DNA of 64,000 nt. It comes from Vespa crabro (taxonomy: Eukaryota > Arthropoda > Insecta > Hymenoptera > Vespidae). Shown here one piece after another: positions 10,151 to 24,024 of the stretch (positions are counted from its first letter, which is position 1; each line of letters opens with the position of its first letter). The notes beneath the pieces are model-generated. The model had not been told where the DNA came from. It was given only the letters and a program-made list of their open reading frames with translations, and searched no databases. Position numbers and translations under genes: made by a program. The stretch covers positions 12,482,837-12,546,836 of the forward strand of contig NC_060955.1 in assembly GCF_910589235.1 (NCBI RefSeq), given 5' to 3'.

Positions 10151-13100
10151 TATTTCTGAAGATCAAACATCTATTTGATATTGGAATCGACGTTTTGACC
10201 TTGTTTCTTATCGTATATACGTTTTTTCGTTCATAATGGCGTACCATCGAAATACGAAATAATGAAATCTCATTCAAATTCAATTAGTTTATATTCTGTC
10301 GACGCAGAATAAAGATTACAACAAGAATATATCTTCCTGACTGTGTGTAAATAGAAGTTTTAACATGAAAATTGTCGAAAAATGAGATCGACAAATGCGA
10401 ATTTTGTTAAATGCTGAGATAAAATCGTGAACACATTGAAATTACTCGTACCACAGCTTCAGAAATGTTTCCAATCTATTCGGACATTGTATTTCTGAAG
10501 ATCAAACATTTATTTTATCTTGGAATCGACGTTATAACCTTGTTTCATATGTTATATACGATTATTAGCTCATAAAGAAGTATCATCGAAATACGAAATT
10601 TGAAATCTCAATCAATATCAATGCTTTTATATTCTGTCGACGCAGAATACACAATGGAACAAGAACATAAGTTTGTCACTATGTGTAAATACGAGTTTCA
10701 ACATGAATATTGTAGAAAAATGAGATCGACACATGCGAATTTCGTTAATTGCAGAGATTTAATCGTGAAAGCATTGAACTAACACGTACCACAGCTTGAG
10801 AATTGTTTCCAATCGATTCGGACAATGTATTTCTGAAGATCAAACATCTATTTTATCTTGGAATCGACGTTTTAACCTTGTTTCTTATCGTATATACGTT
10901 TTTTCGTTCATAATGGCGTACCATCGAAATACGAAATAATGAAATCTCATTCAAATTCAATTAGTTTATATACTGTCGACGCAGAATAAAGATTAGAACA
11001 AGAATATATCTTCCTGACTGTGTGTAAATAGAAGTTTTAACATGAAAATTTTCGAAAAATGAGATCGACAAATGCGAATTTTGTTAAATGCTGAGATAAA
11101 TTCGTGAACACATTGAAATTACTCGTACCACAGCTTCAGAAATGTTTCCAATCTATTCGGACATTGTATTTCTGAAGATCAAACATTTATTTTATCTTGG
11201 AATCGACGTTATAACCTTGTTTCATATGTTATATACGATTATTAGCTCATAAAGAAGTATCATCGAAATACGAAATTTGAAATCTCAATCAATATCAATG
11301 CTTTTATATTCTGTCGACGCAGAATACACAATGGAACAAGAACATAAGTTTGTCACTATGTGTAAATACGAGTTTCAACATGAATATTGTAGAAAAATGA
11401 GATCGACACATGCGAATTTCGTTAATTGCAGAGATTTAATCGTGAAAGCATTGAACTAACACGTACCACAGCTTGAGAATTGTTTCCAATCGATTCGGAC
11501 AATGTATTTCTGAAGATCAAACATCTATTTTATCTTGGAATCGACGTTTTAACCTTGTTTCTTATCGTATATACGTTTTTTCGTTCATAATGGCGTACCA
11601 TCGAAATACGAAATAATGAAATCTCATTCAAATTCAATTAGTTTATATTCTGTCGACGCAGAATAAAGATTACAACAAGAATATATCTTCCTGACTGTGT
11701 GTAAATAGAAGTTTTAACATGAAAATTGTCGAAAAATGAGATCGACAAATGCGAATTTTGTTAAATGCTGAGATAAAATCGTGAACACATTGAAATTACT
11801 CGTACCACAGCTTCAGAAATGTTTCCAATCTATTCGGACATTGTATTTCTGAAGATCAAACATTTATTTTATCTTGGAATCGACGTTATAACCTTGTTTC
11901 ATATGTTATATACGATTATTAGCTCATAAAGAAGTATCATCGAAATACGAAATTTGAAATCTCAATCAATATCAATGCTTTTATATTCTGTCGACGCAGA
12001 ATACACAATGGAACAAGAACATAAGTTTGTCACTATGTGTAAATACGAGTTTCAACATGAATATTGTAGAAAAATGAGATCGACACATGCGAATTTCGTT
12101 AATTGCAGAGATTTAATCGTGAAAGCATTGAACTAACACGTACCACAGCTTGAGAATTGTTTCCAATCGATTCGGACAATGTATTTCTGAAGATCAAACA
12201 TCTATTTTATCTTGGAATCGACGTTTTAACCTTGTTTCTTATCGTATATACGTTTTTTCGTTCATAATGGCGTACCATCGAAATACGAAATAATGAAATC
12301 TCATTCAAATTCAATTAGTTTATATTCTGTCGACGCAGAATAAAGATTACAACAAGAATATATCTTCCTGACTGTGTGTAAATAGAAGTTTTAACATGAA
12401 AATTGTCGAAAAATGAGATCGACAAATGCGAATTTTGTTAAATGCTGAGATAAAATCGTGAACACATTGAAATTACTCGTACCACAGCTTCAGAAATGTT
12501 TCCAATCTATTCGGACATTGTATTTCTGAAGATCAAACATTTATTTTATCTTGGAATCGACGTTATAACCTTGTTTCATATGTTATATACGATTATTAGC
12601 TCATAAAGAAGTATCATCGAAATACGAAATTTCAAATCTCAATCAATATCAATGCTTTTATATTCTGTCGACGCAGAATACACAATGGAACAAGAACATA
12701 AGTTTGTCACTATGTGTAAATACGAGTTTCAACATGAATATTGTAGAAAAATGAGATCGACACATGCGAATTTCGTTAATTGCAGAGATTTAATCGTGAA
12801 AGCATTGAACTAACACGTACCACAGCTTGAGAATTGTTTCCAATCGATTCGGACAATGTATTTCTGAAGATCAAACATCTATTTTATCTTGGAATCGACG
12901 TTTTAACCTTGTTTCTTATCGTATATACGTTTTTTCGTTCATAATGGCGTACCATCGAAATACGAAATAATGAAATCTCATTCAAATTCAATTAGTTTAT
13001 ATACTGTCGACGCAGAATAAAGATTAGAACAAGAATATATCTTCCTGACTGTGTGTAAATAGAAGTTTTAACATGAAAATTTTAGAAAAATGAGATCGAC

Positions 13101-14211
13101 AAATGCGAATTTTGTTAAATGCTGAGATAAATTCGTGAACACATTGAAATTACTCGTACCACAGCTTCAGAAATGTTTCCAATCTATTCGGACATTGTAT
13201 TTCTGAAGATCGAACATTTATTTTATCTTGGAATCGACGTTATAACCTTGTTTCATATTTTATATACGATTATTAGCTCATAAAGAAGTATCATCGAAAT
13301 ACGAAATTTGAAATCTCAATCAATATCAATGCTTTTATATTCTATCGACGCAGAATATACAAAGGAACAAGAACATAAGTTTGTCACTATGTGTAAATAC
13401 GAGTTTCAACATGAATATTGTAGAAAAATGAGATCGACACATGCGAATTTCGTTAATTGCAGAGCTTCAATCATGAAAACATTGAACTTACTCGTACCAC
13501 AGCTTGAGAAATGTTTCCAACCGATTCGGACATTGTATTTCTGAAGATCATACATCCATTTTATCTTGGAATCGACGTTATAACCTTGTTTCATATGTTA
13601 TATATGATAATTAGCTCATAAAGAAGTATCATCGAAATACGAAATTTCAAATCTCAATCAATATCAATGCTTTTATATTCTATCGACGCAGAATATACAA
13701 TGGAACAAGAACATAAGTTTGTCACTATGTGTAAATACGAGTTTTAACATGAATATTGTCGAAAATTGAGATCGACACATGCGAATTTCTTTAATTGCAG
13801 AGATGTAATCGTGAAATCATTGAACTTATTCGTACCACAGCTTGAGAAATGTTTCCAATCTATTCGGACATTGTATTTCTGAAGATCAAACATCCATTTT
13901 ATCTTGGAATCGACGTTATAACCTTGTTTCATATTTTATATACGATTATTAGCTCATAAAGAATTATCATCGAAATACGAAATTTGAAATCTCAATCAAT
14001 ATCAATGCTATTATATTCTATCGACGCAGAATATACAATGGAACAAGATCATAAGTTTGTCACTATGTGTAAATACGAGATTCAACATGAATATTGTAGA
14101 AAAATGAGATCGACACATGCGAATTTCGTTAATTGCTGAGATTTAATCGTGAAAGCATTGAACTAACTCGTACCACAGCTTGAGAATTGTTTCCAATCGA
14201 TTCGGACATTG
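10151..14211. repeat. Expanded dodecamer HOR, 4061 bp, with amplified A-B1 dimers
   Basis: Monomer starts: A2 10151, B1 10490, A1 10828, B1 11167, A 11505, B1 11844, A 12182, B1 12521, A1 12859, B2 13198, B3 13536, B4 13874. The A-B1 dimer (677 bp) appears four times in succession before the normal A1-B2-B3-B4 end. The A monomers at 11505 and 12182 have an A1-like head (CTATTTTATCTTGG) and an A2-like body (TTACAACAAG), so they are hybrids. The B1 at 12521 has AATTTCAAATC where other B1 copies have AATTTGAAATC. Confidence 0.93.
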
Positions 14212-15565
14212 TATTTCTGAAGATCAAACATCTATTTGATATTGGAATCGACGTTTTGACCTTGTTTCTTATCGTATATACGTTTTTTCGTTCATAATGG
14301 CGTACCATCGAAATACGAAATAATGAAATCTCATTCAAATTCAATTAGTTTATATTCTGTCGACGCAGAATAAAGATTACAACAAGAATATATCTTCCTG
14401 ACTGTGTGTAAATAGAAGTTTTAACATGAAAATTGTCGAAAAATGAGATCGACAAATGCGAATTTTGTTAAATGCTGAGATAAAATCGTGAACACATTGA
14501 AATTACTCGTACCACAGCTTCAGAAATGTTTCCAATCTATTCGGACATTGTATTTCTGAAGATCAAACATTTATTTTATCTTGGAATCGACGTTATAACC
14601 TTGTTTCATATGTTATATACGATTATTAGCTCATAAAGAAGTATCATCGAAATACGAAATTTGAAATCTCAATCAATATCAATGCTTTTATATTCTGTCG
14701 ACGCAGAATACACAATGGAACAAGAACATAAGTTTGTCACTATGTGTAAATACGAGTTTCAACATGAATATTGTAGAAAAATGAGATCGACACATGCGAA
14801 TTTCGTTAATTGCAGAGATTTAATCGTGAAAGCATTGATCTAACACGTACCACAGCTTGAGAATTGTTTCCAATCGATTCGGACAATGTATTTCTGAAGA
14901 TCAAACATCTATTTTATCTTGGAATCGACGTTTTAACCTTGTTTCTTATCGTATATACGTTTTTTCGTTCATAATGGCGTACCATCGAAATACGAAATAA
15001 TGAAATCTCATTCAAATTCAATTAGTTTATATACTGTCGACGCAGAATAAAGATTAGAACAAGAATATATCTTCCTGACTGTGTGTAAATAGAAGTTTTA
15101 ACATGAAAATTTTCGAAAAATGAGATCGACAAATGCGAATTTTGTTAAATGCTGAGATAAATTCGTGAACACATTGAAATTACTCGTACCACAGCTTCAG
15201 AAATGTTTCCAATCTATTCGGACATTGTATTTCTGAAGATCGAACATTTATTTTATCTTGGAATCGACGTTATAACCTTGTTTCATATTTTATATACGAT
15301 TATTAGCTCATAAAGAAGTATCATCGAAATACGAAATTTGAAATCTCAATCAATATCAATGCTTTTATATTCTATCGACGCAGAATATACAATGGAACAA
15401 GAACATAAGTTTGTCACTATGTGTAAATACGAGTTTTAACATGAATATTGTCGAAAATTGAGATCGACACATGCGAATTTCTTTAATTGCAGAGATTTAA
15501 TCGTGAAAGCATTGAACTAACTCGTACCACAGCTTGAGAATTGTTTCCAATCGATTCGGACATTG
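14212..15565. repeat. Contracted tetramer HOR, 1354 bp (A2-B1-A1-B hybrid)
   Basis: Monomer starts: A2 14212, B1 14551, A1 14889, B 15228. The final B joins a B2-like head, a B3-like centre and a B4-like end, replacing three monomers by one. It matches the incomplete unit at the left edge of the window. Confidence 0.92.
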
Positions 15566-17595
15566 TATTTCTGAAGATCAAACATCTATTTGATATTGGA
15601 ATCGACGTTTTGACCTTGTTTCTTATCGTATATACGTTTTTTCGTTCATAATGGCGTACCATCGAAATACGAAATAATGAAATCTCATTCAAATTCAATT
15701 AGTTTATATTCTGTCGACGCAGAATAAAGATTACAACAAGAATATATCTTCCTGACTGTGTGTAAATAGAAGTTTTAACATGAAAATTGTCGCAAAATGA
15801 GATCGACAAATGCGAATTTTGTTAAATGCTGAGATAAAATCGTGAACACATTGAAATTACTCGTACCACAGCTTCAGAAATGTTTCCAATCTATTCGGAC
15901 ATTGTATTTCTGAAGATCAAACATTTATTTTATCTTGGAATCGACGTTATAACCTTGTTTCATATGTTATATACGATTATTAGCTCATAAAGAAGTATCA
16001 TCGAAATACGAAATTTGAAATCTCAATCAATATCAATGCTTTTATATTCTGTCGACGCAGAATACACAATGGAACAAGAACATAAGTTTGTCACTATGTG
16101 TAAATACGAGTTTCAACATGAATATTGTAGAAAAATGAGATCGACACATGCGAATTTCGTTAATTGCAGAGATTTAATCGTGAAAGCATTGAACTAACAC
16201 GTACCACAGCTTGAGAATTGTTTCCAATCGATTCGGACAATGTATTTCTGAAGATCAAACATCTATTTTATCTTGGAATCGACGTTTTAACCTTGTTTCT
16301 TATCGTATATACGTTTTTTCGTTCATAATGGCGTACCATCGAAATACGAAATAATGAAATCTCATTCAAATTCAATTAGTTTATATACTGTCGACGCAGA
16401 ATAAAGATTAGAACAAGAATATATCTTCCTGACTGTGTGTAAATAGAAGTTTTAACATGAAAATTTTCGAAAAATGAGATCGACAAATGCGAATTTTGTT
16501 AAATGCTGAGATAAATTCGTGAACACATTGAAATTACTCGTACCACAGCTTCAGAAATGTTTCCAATCTATTCGGACATTGTATTTCTGAAGATCGAACA
16601 TTTATTTTATCTTGGAATCGACGTTATAACCTTGTTTCATATTTTATATACGATTATTAGCTCATAAAGAAGTATCATCGAAATACGAAATTTGAAATCT
16701 CAATCAATATCAATGCTTTTATATTCTATCGACGCAGAATATACAAAGGAACAAGAACATAAGTTTGTCACTATGTGTAAATACGAGTTTCAACATGAAT
16801 ATTGTAGAAAAATGAGATCGACACATGCGAATTTCGTTAATTGCAGAGCTTCAATCATGAAAACATTGAACTTACTCGTACCACAGCTTGAGAAATGTTT
16901 CCAACCGATTCGGACATTGTATTTCTGAAGATCATACATCCATTTTATCTTGGAATCGACGTTATAACCTTGTTTCATATGTTATATATGATTATTAGCT
17001 CATAAAGAAGTATCATCGAAATACGAAATTTCAAATCTCAATCAATATCAATGCTTTTATATTCTATCGACGCAGAATATACAATGGAACAAGAACATAA
17101 GTTTGTCACTATGTGTAAATACGAGATTTAACATGAATATTGTCGAAAATTGAGATCGACACATGCGAATTTCTTTAATTGCAGAGATGTAATCGTGAAA
17201 TCATTGAACTTATTCGTACCACAGCTTGAGAAATGTTTCCAATCTATTCGGACATTGTATTTCTGAAGATCAAACATCCATTTTATCTTGGAATCGACGT
17301 TATAACCTTGTTTCATATTTTATATACGATTATTAGCTCATAAAGAATTATCATCGAAATACGAAATTTGAAATCTCAATCAATATCAATGCTATTATAT
17401 TCTATCGACGCAGAATATACAATGGAACAAGATCATAAGTTTGTCACTATGTGTAAATACGAGATTCAACATGAATATTGTAGAAAAATGAGATCGACAC
17501 ATGCGAATTTCGTTAATTGCTGAGATTTAATCGTGAAAGCATTGAACTTATTCGTACCACAGCTTGAGAATTGTTTCCAATCGATTCGGACATTG
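15566..17595. repeat. Canonical 2030-bp hexamer HOR
   Basis: Monomer starts: A2 15566, B1 15905, A1 16243, B2 16582, B3 16920, B4 17258. Private changes include GTCGCAAAATG near 15790 and GAGATTTAACATG near 17122, where B3 usually has GAGTTTTAAC. It aligns with 678-2707 at offset 14888. Confidence 0.95.
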
Positions 17596-19287
17596 TATTT
17601 CTGAAGATCAAACATCTATTTGATATTGGAATCGACGTTTTGACCTTGTTTCTTATCGTATATACGTTTTTTCGTTCATAATGGCGTACCATCGAAATAC
17701 GAAATAATGAAATCTCATTCAAATTCAATTAGTTTATATTCTGTCGACGCAGAATAAAGATTACAACAAGAATATATCTTCCTGACTGTGTGTAAATAGA
17801 AGTTTTAACATGAAAATTGTCGAAAAATGAGATCGACAAATGCGGATTTTGTTAAATGCTGAGATAAAATCGTGAACACATTGAAATTACTCGTACCACA
17901 GCTTCAGAAATGTTTCCAATCTATTCGGACATTGTATTTCTGAAGATCAAACATTTATTTTATCTTGGAATCGACGTTATAACCTTGTTTCATATGTTAT
18001 ATACGATTATTAGCTCATAAAGAAGTATCATCGAAATACGAAATTTGAAATCTCAATCAATATCAATGCTTTTATATTCTGTCGACGCAGAATACACAAT
18101 GGAACAAGAACATAAGTTTGTCACTATGTGTAAATACGAGTTTCAACATGAATATTGTAGAAAAATGAGATCGACACATGCGAATTTCGTTAATTGCAGA
18201 GATTTAATCGTGAAAGCATTGAACTAACACGTACCACAGCTTGAGAATTGTTTCCAATCGATTCGGACAATGTATTTCTGAAGATCAAACATCTATTTTA
18301 TCTTGGAATCGACGTTTTAACCTTGTTTCTTATCGTATATACGTTTTTTCGTTCATAATGGCGTACCATCGAAATACGAAATAATGAAATCTCATTCAAA
18401 TTCAATTAGTTTATATACTGTCGACGCAGAATAAAGATTAGAACAAGAATATATCTTCCTGACTGTGTGTAAATAGAAGTTTTAACATGAAAATTTTCGA
18501 AAAATGAGATCGACAAATGCGAATTTTGTTAAATGCTGAGATAAATTCGTGAACACATTGAAATTACTCGTACCACAGCTTCAGAAATGTTTCCAATCTA
18601 TTCGGACATTGTATTTCTGAAGATCGAACATTTATTTTATCTTGGAATCGACGTTATAACCTTGTTTCATATTTTATATACGATTATTAGCTCATAAAGA
18701 AGTATCATCGAAATACGAAATTTGAAATCTCAATCAATATCAATGCTTTTATATTCTATCGACGCAGAATATACAAAGGAACAAGAACATAAGTTTGTCA
18801 CTATGTGTAAATACGAGTTTCAACATGAATATTGTAGAAAAATGAGATCGACACATGCGAATTTCGTTAATTGCAGAGCTTCAATCATGAAAACATTGAA
18901 CTTACTCATACCACAGCTTGAGAAATGTTTCCAACCGATTCGGACATTGTATTTCTGAAGATCATACATCCATTTTATCTTGGAATCGACGTTATAACCT
19001 TGTTTCATATGTTATATATGATTATTAGCTCATAAAGAAGTATCATGGAAATACGAAATTTGAAATCTCAATCAATATCAATGCTTTTATATTCTATCGA
19101 CGCAGAATATACAATGGAACAAGATCATAAGTTTGTCACTATGTGTAAATACGAGTTTTAACATGAATATTGTCGAAAATTGAGATCGACACATGCGAAT
19201 TTCTTTAATTGCAGAGATGTAATCGTGAAATCATTGAACTTATTCGTACCACAGCTTGAGAATTGTTTCCAATCGATTCGGACATTG
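17596..19287. repeat. Contracted pentamer HOR, 1692 bp (A2-B1-A1-B2-B3/B4 hybrid)
   Basis: Monomer starts: A2 17596, B1 17935, A1 18273, B2 18612, B 18950. The last monomer begins as B3 (CATACATCC), has a B4-type GATCATAAG in the middle and ends in B3-type GAGATGTAATCG with a GAATTG tail. It closes the hexamer-dominated domain. Confidence 0.9.
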
Positions 19288-20979
19288 TATTTCTGAAGAT
19301 CAAACATCTATTTGATATTGGAATCGACGTTTTGACCTTGTTTCTTATCGTATATACGTTTTTTCGTTCATAATGGAGTACCATCGAAATACGAAATAAT
19401 GAAATCTCATTCAAATTCAATTAGTTTATATTCTGTCGACGCAGAATAAAGATTACAACAAGAATATATCTTCCTGACTGTGTGTAAATGGAAGTTTTAA
19501 CATGAAAATTGTCGAAAAATGAGATCGACAAATGCGAATTTTGTTAAATGCTGAGATAAAATCGTGAACACATTGAAATTACTCGTACCACAGCTTCAGA
19601 AATGTTTCCAATCTATTCGGACATTGTATTTCTGAAGATCAAACATTTATTTTATCTTGGAATCGACGTTATAACCTTGTTTCATATGTTATATACGATT
19701 ATTAGCTCATAAAGAAGTATCATCGAAATACGAAATTTGAAATCTCAATCAATATCAATGCTTTTATATTCTGTCGACGCAGAATAGACAATGGAACAAG
19801 AACATAAGTTTGTCACTATGTGTAAATACGAGTTTCAACATGAATATTGTAGAAAAATGAGATCGACACATGCGAATTTCGTTAATTGCAGAGATTTAAT
19901 CGTGAAAGCATTGAACTAACACGTACCACAGCTTGAGAATTGTTTCCAATCGATTCGGACATTGTATTTCTGAAGATCATACATCCATTTTATCTTGGAA
20001 ACGACGTTATAACCTTGTTTCATATGTTATATATGATTATTAGCTCATAAAGAAGTATCATCGAAATACGAAATTTGAAATCTCAATCAATATCAATGCT
20101 ATTATATTCTATCGACGCAGAATATACAATGGAACAAGATCATAAGTTTGTCACTATGTGTAAATACGAGTTTCAACATGAATATTGTAGAAAAATGAGA
20201 TCGACACAAGCGAATTTCGTTAATTGCTGAGATTTAATCGTGAACGCATTTAACTAACTCGTACCACAGCTTGAGAATTGTTTCCAATCGATTCGGACAT
20301 TGTATTTCTGAAGATCAAACATCTATTTGATATTGGAATCGACGTTTAAACCTTGTTTCTTATCGTATATACGTTTTTTCGTTCATAATGGCGTACCATC
20401 GAAATACGAAATAATGAAATCTCATTCAAATTCAATTAGTTTATATTCTGTCGACGCAGAATAAAGATTACATCAAGAATATATCTTCCTGACTGTGTGT
20501 AAATAGAAGTTTTAACATGAAAATTGTCGAAAAATGAGATCGACAAATGCGAATTTTGTTAAATGCTGAGATAAAATCGTGAACACATTGAAATTACTCG
20601 TACCACAGTTTCAGAAATGTTTCCAATCAATTCGGACATTGTATTTCTGAAGATCAAACATTTATTTTATCTTGGAATCGACGTTATAACCTTGTTTCAT
20701 ATTTTATATACGATTATTAGCTCATAAAGAAGTATCATCGAAATACGAAATTTGAAATCTCAATCAATATCAATGCTTTTATATTCTATCGACGCAGAAT
20801 ATACAAAGGAACAAGAACATAAGTTTGTCACTATGTGTAAATACGAGTTTCAACATGAATATTGTAGAAAAATGAGATCGACACATGCGAATTTCGTTAA
20901 TTGCAGAGCTTCAATCGTGAAAACATTGAACTTACTCGTACCACATCTTGAGAAATGTTTCCAATCGATTCGGACATTG
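19288..20979. repeat. Pentamer HOR, 1692 bp (A-B-B-A-B), copy 1
   Basis: Monomer starts: A 19288, B 19627, B 19965, A 20303, B 20642. Variants private to this unit and the next include AATGGAGTACC, GTAAATGGAAG, GAATAGACAATGG, ACACAAGCGAA and GAACGCATTTAAC. The B1-like copy at 19627 is followed directly by a CATACATCC-headed B, an order not seen in the hexamer domain. Confidence 0.94.
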
Positions 20980-22671
20980 TATTTCTGAAGATCAAACATC
21001 TATTTGATATTGGAATCGACGTTTTGACCTTGTTTCTTATCGTATATACGTTTTTTCGTTCATAATGGAGTACCATCGAAATACGAAATAATGAAATCTC
21101 ATTCAAATTCAATTAGTTTATATTCTGTCGACGCAGAATAAAGATTACAACAAGAATATATCTTCCTGACTGTGTGTAAATGGAAGTTTTAACATGAAAA
21201 TTGTCGAAAAATGAGATCGACAAATGCGAATTTTGTTAAATGCTGAGATAAAATCGTGAACACATTGAAATTACTCGTACCACAGCTTCAGAAATGTTTC
21301 CAATCTATTCGGACATTGTATTTCTGAAGATCAAACATTTATTTTATCTTGGAATCGACGTTATAACCTTGTTTCATATGTTATATACGATTATTAGCTC
21401 ATAAAGAAGTATCATCGAAATACGAAATTTGAAATCTCAATCAATATCAATGCTTTTATATTCTGTCGACGCAGAATAGACAATGGAACAAGAACATAAG
21501 TTTGTCACTATGTGTAAATACGAGTTTCAACATGAATATTGTAGAAAAATGAGATCGACACATGCGAATTTCGTTAATTGCAGAGATTTAATCGTGAAAG
21601 CATTGAACTAACACGTACCACAGCTTGAGAATTGTTTCCAATCGATTCGGACATTGTATTTCTGAAGATCATACATCCATTTTATCTTGGAAACGACGTT
21701 ATAACCTTGTTTCATATGTTATATATGATTATTAGCTCATAAAGAAGTATCATCGAAATACGAAATTTGAAATCTCAATCAATATCAATGCTATTATATT
21801 CTATCGACGCAGAATATACAATGGAACAAGATCATAAGTTTGTCACTATGTGTAAATACGAGTTTCAACATGAATATTGTAGAAAAATGAGATCGACACA
21901 AGCGAATTTCGTTAATTGCTGAGATTTAATCGTGAACGCATTTAACTAACTCGTACCACAGCTTGAGAATTGTTTCCAATCGATTCGGACATTGTATTTC
22001 TGAAGATCAAACATCTATTTGATATTGGAATCGACGTTTAAACCTTGTTTCTTATCGTATATACGTTTTTTCGTTCATAATGGCGTACCATCGAAATACG
22101 AAATAATGAAATCTCATTCAAATTCAATTAGTTTATATTCTGTCGACGCAGAATAAAGATTACATCAAGAATATATCTTCCTGACTGTGTGTAAATAGAA
22201 GTTTTAACATGAAAATTGTCGAAAAATGAGATCGACAAATGCGAATTTTGTTAAATGCTGAGATAAAATCGTGAACACATTGAAATTACTCGTACCACAG
22301 TTTCAGAAATGTTTCCAATCAATTCGGACATTGTATTTCTGAAGATCAAACATTTATTTTATCTTGGAATCGACGTTATAACCTTGTTTCATATTTTATA
22401 TACGATTATTAGCTCATAAAGAAGTATCATCGAAATACGAAATTTGAAATCTCAATCAATATCAATGCTTTTATATTCTATCGACGCAGAATATACAAAG
22501 GAACAAGAACATAAGTTTGTCACTATGTGTAAATACGAGTTTCAACATGAATATTGTAGAAAAATGAGATCGACACATGCGAATTTCGTTAATTGCAGAG
22601 CTTCAATCGTGAAAACATTGAACTTACTCGTACCACAGCTTGAGAAATGTTTCCAATCGATTCGGACATTG
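20980..22671. repeat. Pentamer HOR, 1692 bp (A-B-B-A-B), copy 2
   Basis: Monomer starts: A 20980, B 21319, B 21657, A 21995, B 22334. It is nearly identical to 19288-20979 and shares all the private variants listed there, so the duplication is recent. The last B differs by having CCACAGCTTGAG, where copy 1 has CCACATCTTGAG. Confidence 0.94.
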
Positions 22672-24024
22672 TATTTCTGAAGATCATACATCCATTTTAT
22701 CTTGGAAACGACGTTATAACCTTGTTTCATATGTTATATATGATTATTAGCTCATAAAGAAGTATCATCGAAATACGAAATTTGAAATCTCAATCAATAT
22801 CAATGCTATTATATTCTATCGACGCAGAATATACAATGGAACAAGATCATAAGTTTGTCACTATGTGTAAATACGAGTTTCAACATGAATATTGTAGAAA
22901 AAAGAGATCGACACATGCGAATTTCGTTAATTGCTGAGATTTAATCGTGAAAGCATTTAACTAACTCGTACCACAGCTTGAGAATTGTTTCCAATCGATT
23001 CGGACATTGTATTTCTGAAGATCAAACATCTATTTGATATTGGAATCGACGTTTTAACCTTGTTTCTTATCGTATATACGTTTTTTCGTTCATAATGGCG
23101 TACCATCGAAATACGAAATAATGAAATCTCATTCAAATTCAATTAGTTTATATTCTGTCGACTCAGAATAAAGATTACATCAAGAATATATCTTCCTGAC
23201 TGTGTGTAAATAGAAGTTTTAACATGAAAATTGTCGAAAAATGAGATCGACAAATGCGAATTTTGTTAAATGCTGAGATAAAATCGTGAACACATTGAAA
23301 TTACTCGTACCACAGTTTCAGAAATGTTTCCAATCAATTCGGACATTGTATTTCTGAAGATCAAACATTTATTTTATCTTGGAATCGACGTTATAACCTT
23401 GTTTCATATTTTATATACGATTATTAGCTCATAAAGAAGTATCATCGAAATACGAAATTTGAAATCTCAATCAATATCAATGCTTTTATATTCTATCGAC
23501 GCAGAATATACAAAGGAACAAGAACATAAGTTTGTTACTATGTGTAAATACGAGTTTCAACATGAATATTGTAGAAAAATGAGATCGACACATGCGAATT
23601 TCGTTAATTGCAGAGCTTCAATCGTGAAAACATTGAACTTACTCGTACCACAGCTTGAGAAATGTTTCCAATCTATTCGGACATTGTATTTCTGAAGATC
23701 AAACATCCATTTTATCTTGGAATCGACGTTATAACCTTGTTTCATATTTTATATACGATTATTAGCTCATAAAGAATTATCATCGAAATACGAAATTTGA
23801 AATCTCAATCAATATCAATGCTATTATATTCTATCGACGCAGAATATACAATGGAACAAGATCATAAGTTTGTCACTATGTGTAAATACGAGTTTCAACA
23901 TGAATATTGTAGAAAAATGAGATCGACACATGCGAATTTCGTTAATTGCTGAGATGTAATCGTGAAATCATTGAACTAACTCGTACCACAGCTTGAGAAT
24001 TGTTTCCAATCGATTCGGACATTG
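22672..24024. repeat. Irregular B-A-B-B segment
   Basis: Monomer starts: B 22672, A 23010, B 23349, B 23687. The first B is CATACATCC-headed, so with 22334 it makes a B-B pair. The A at 23010 carries GTCGACTCAG (private; also at 32632) and TTACATCAAG. B 23687 is B4-like with a CATCCATTTT head. Confidence 0.9.
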
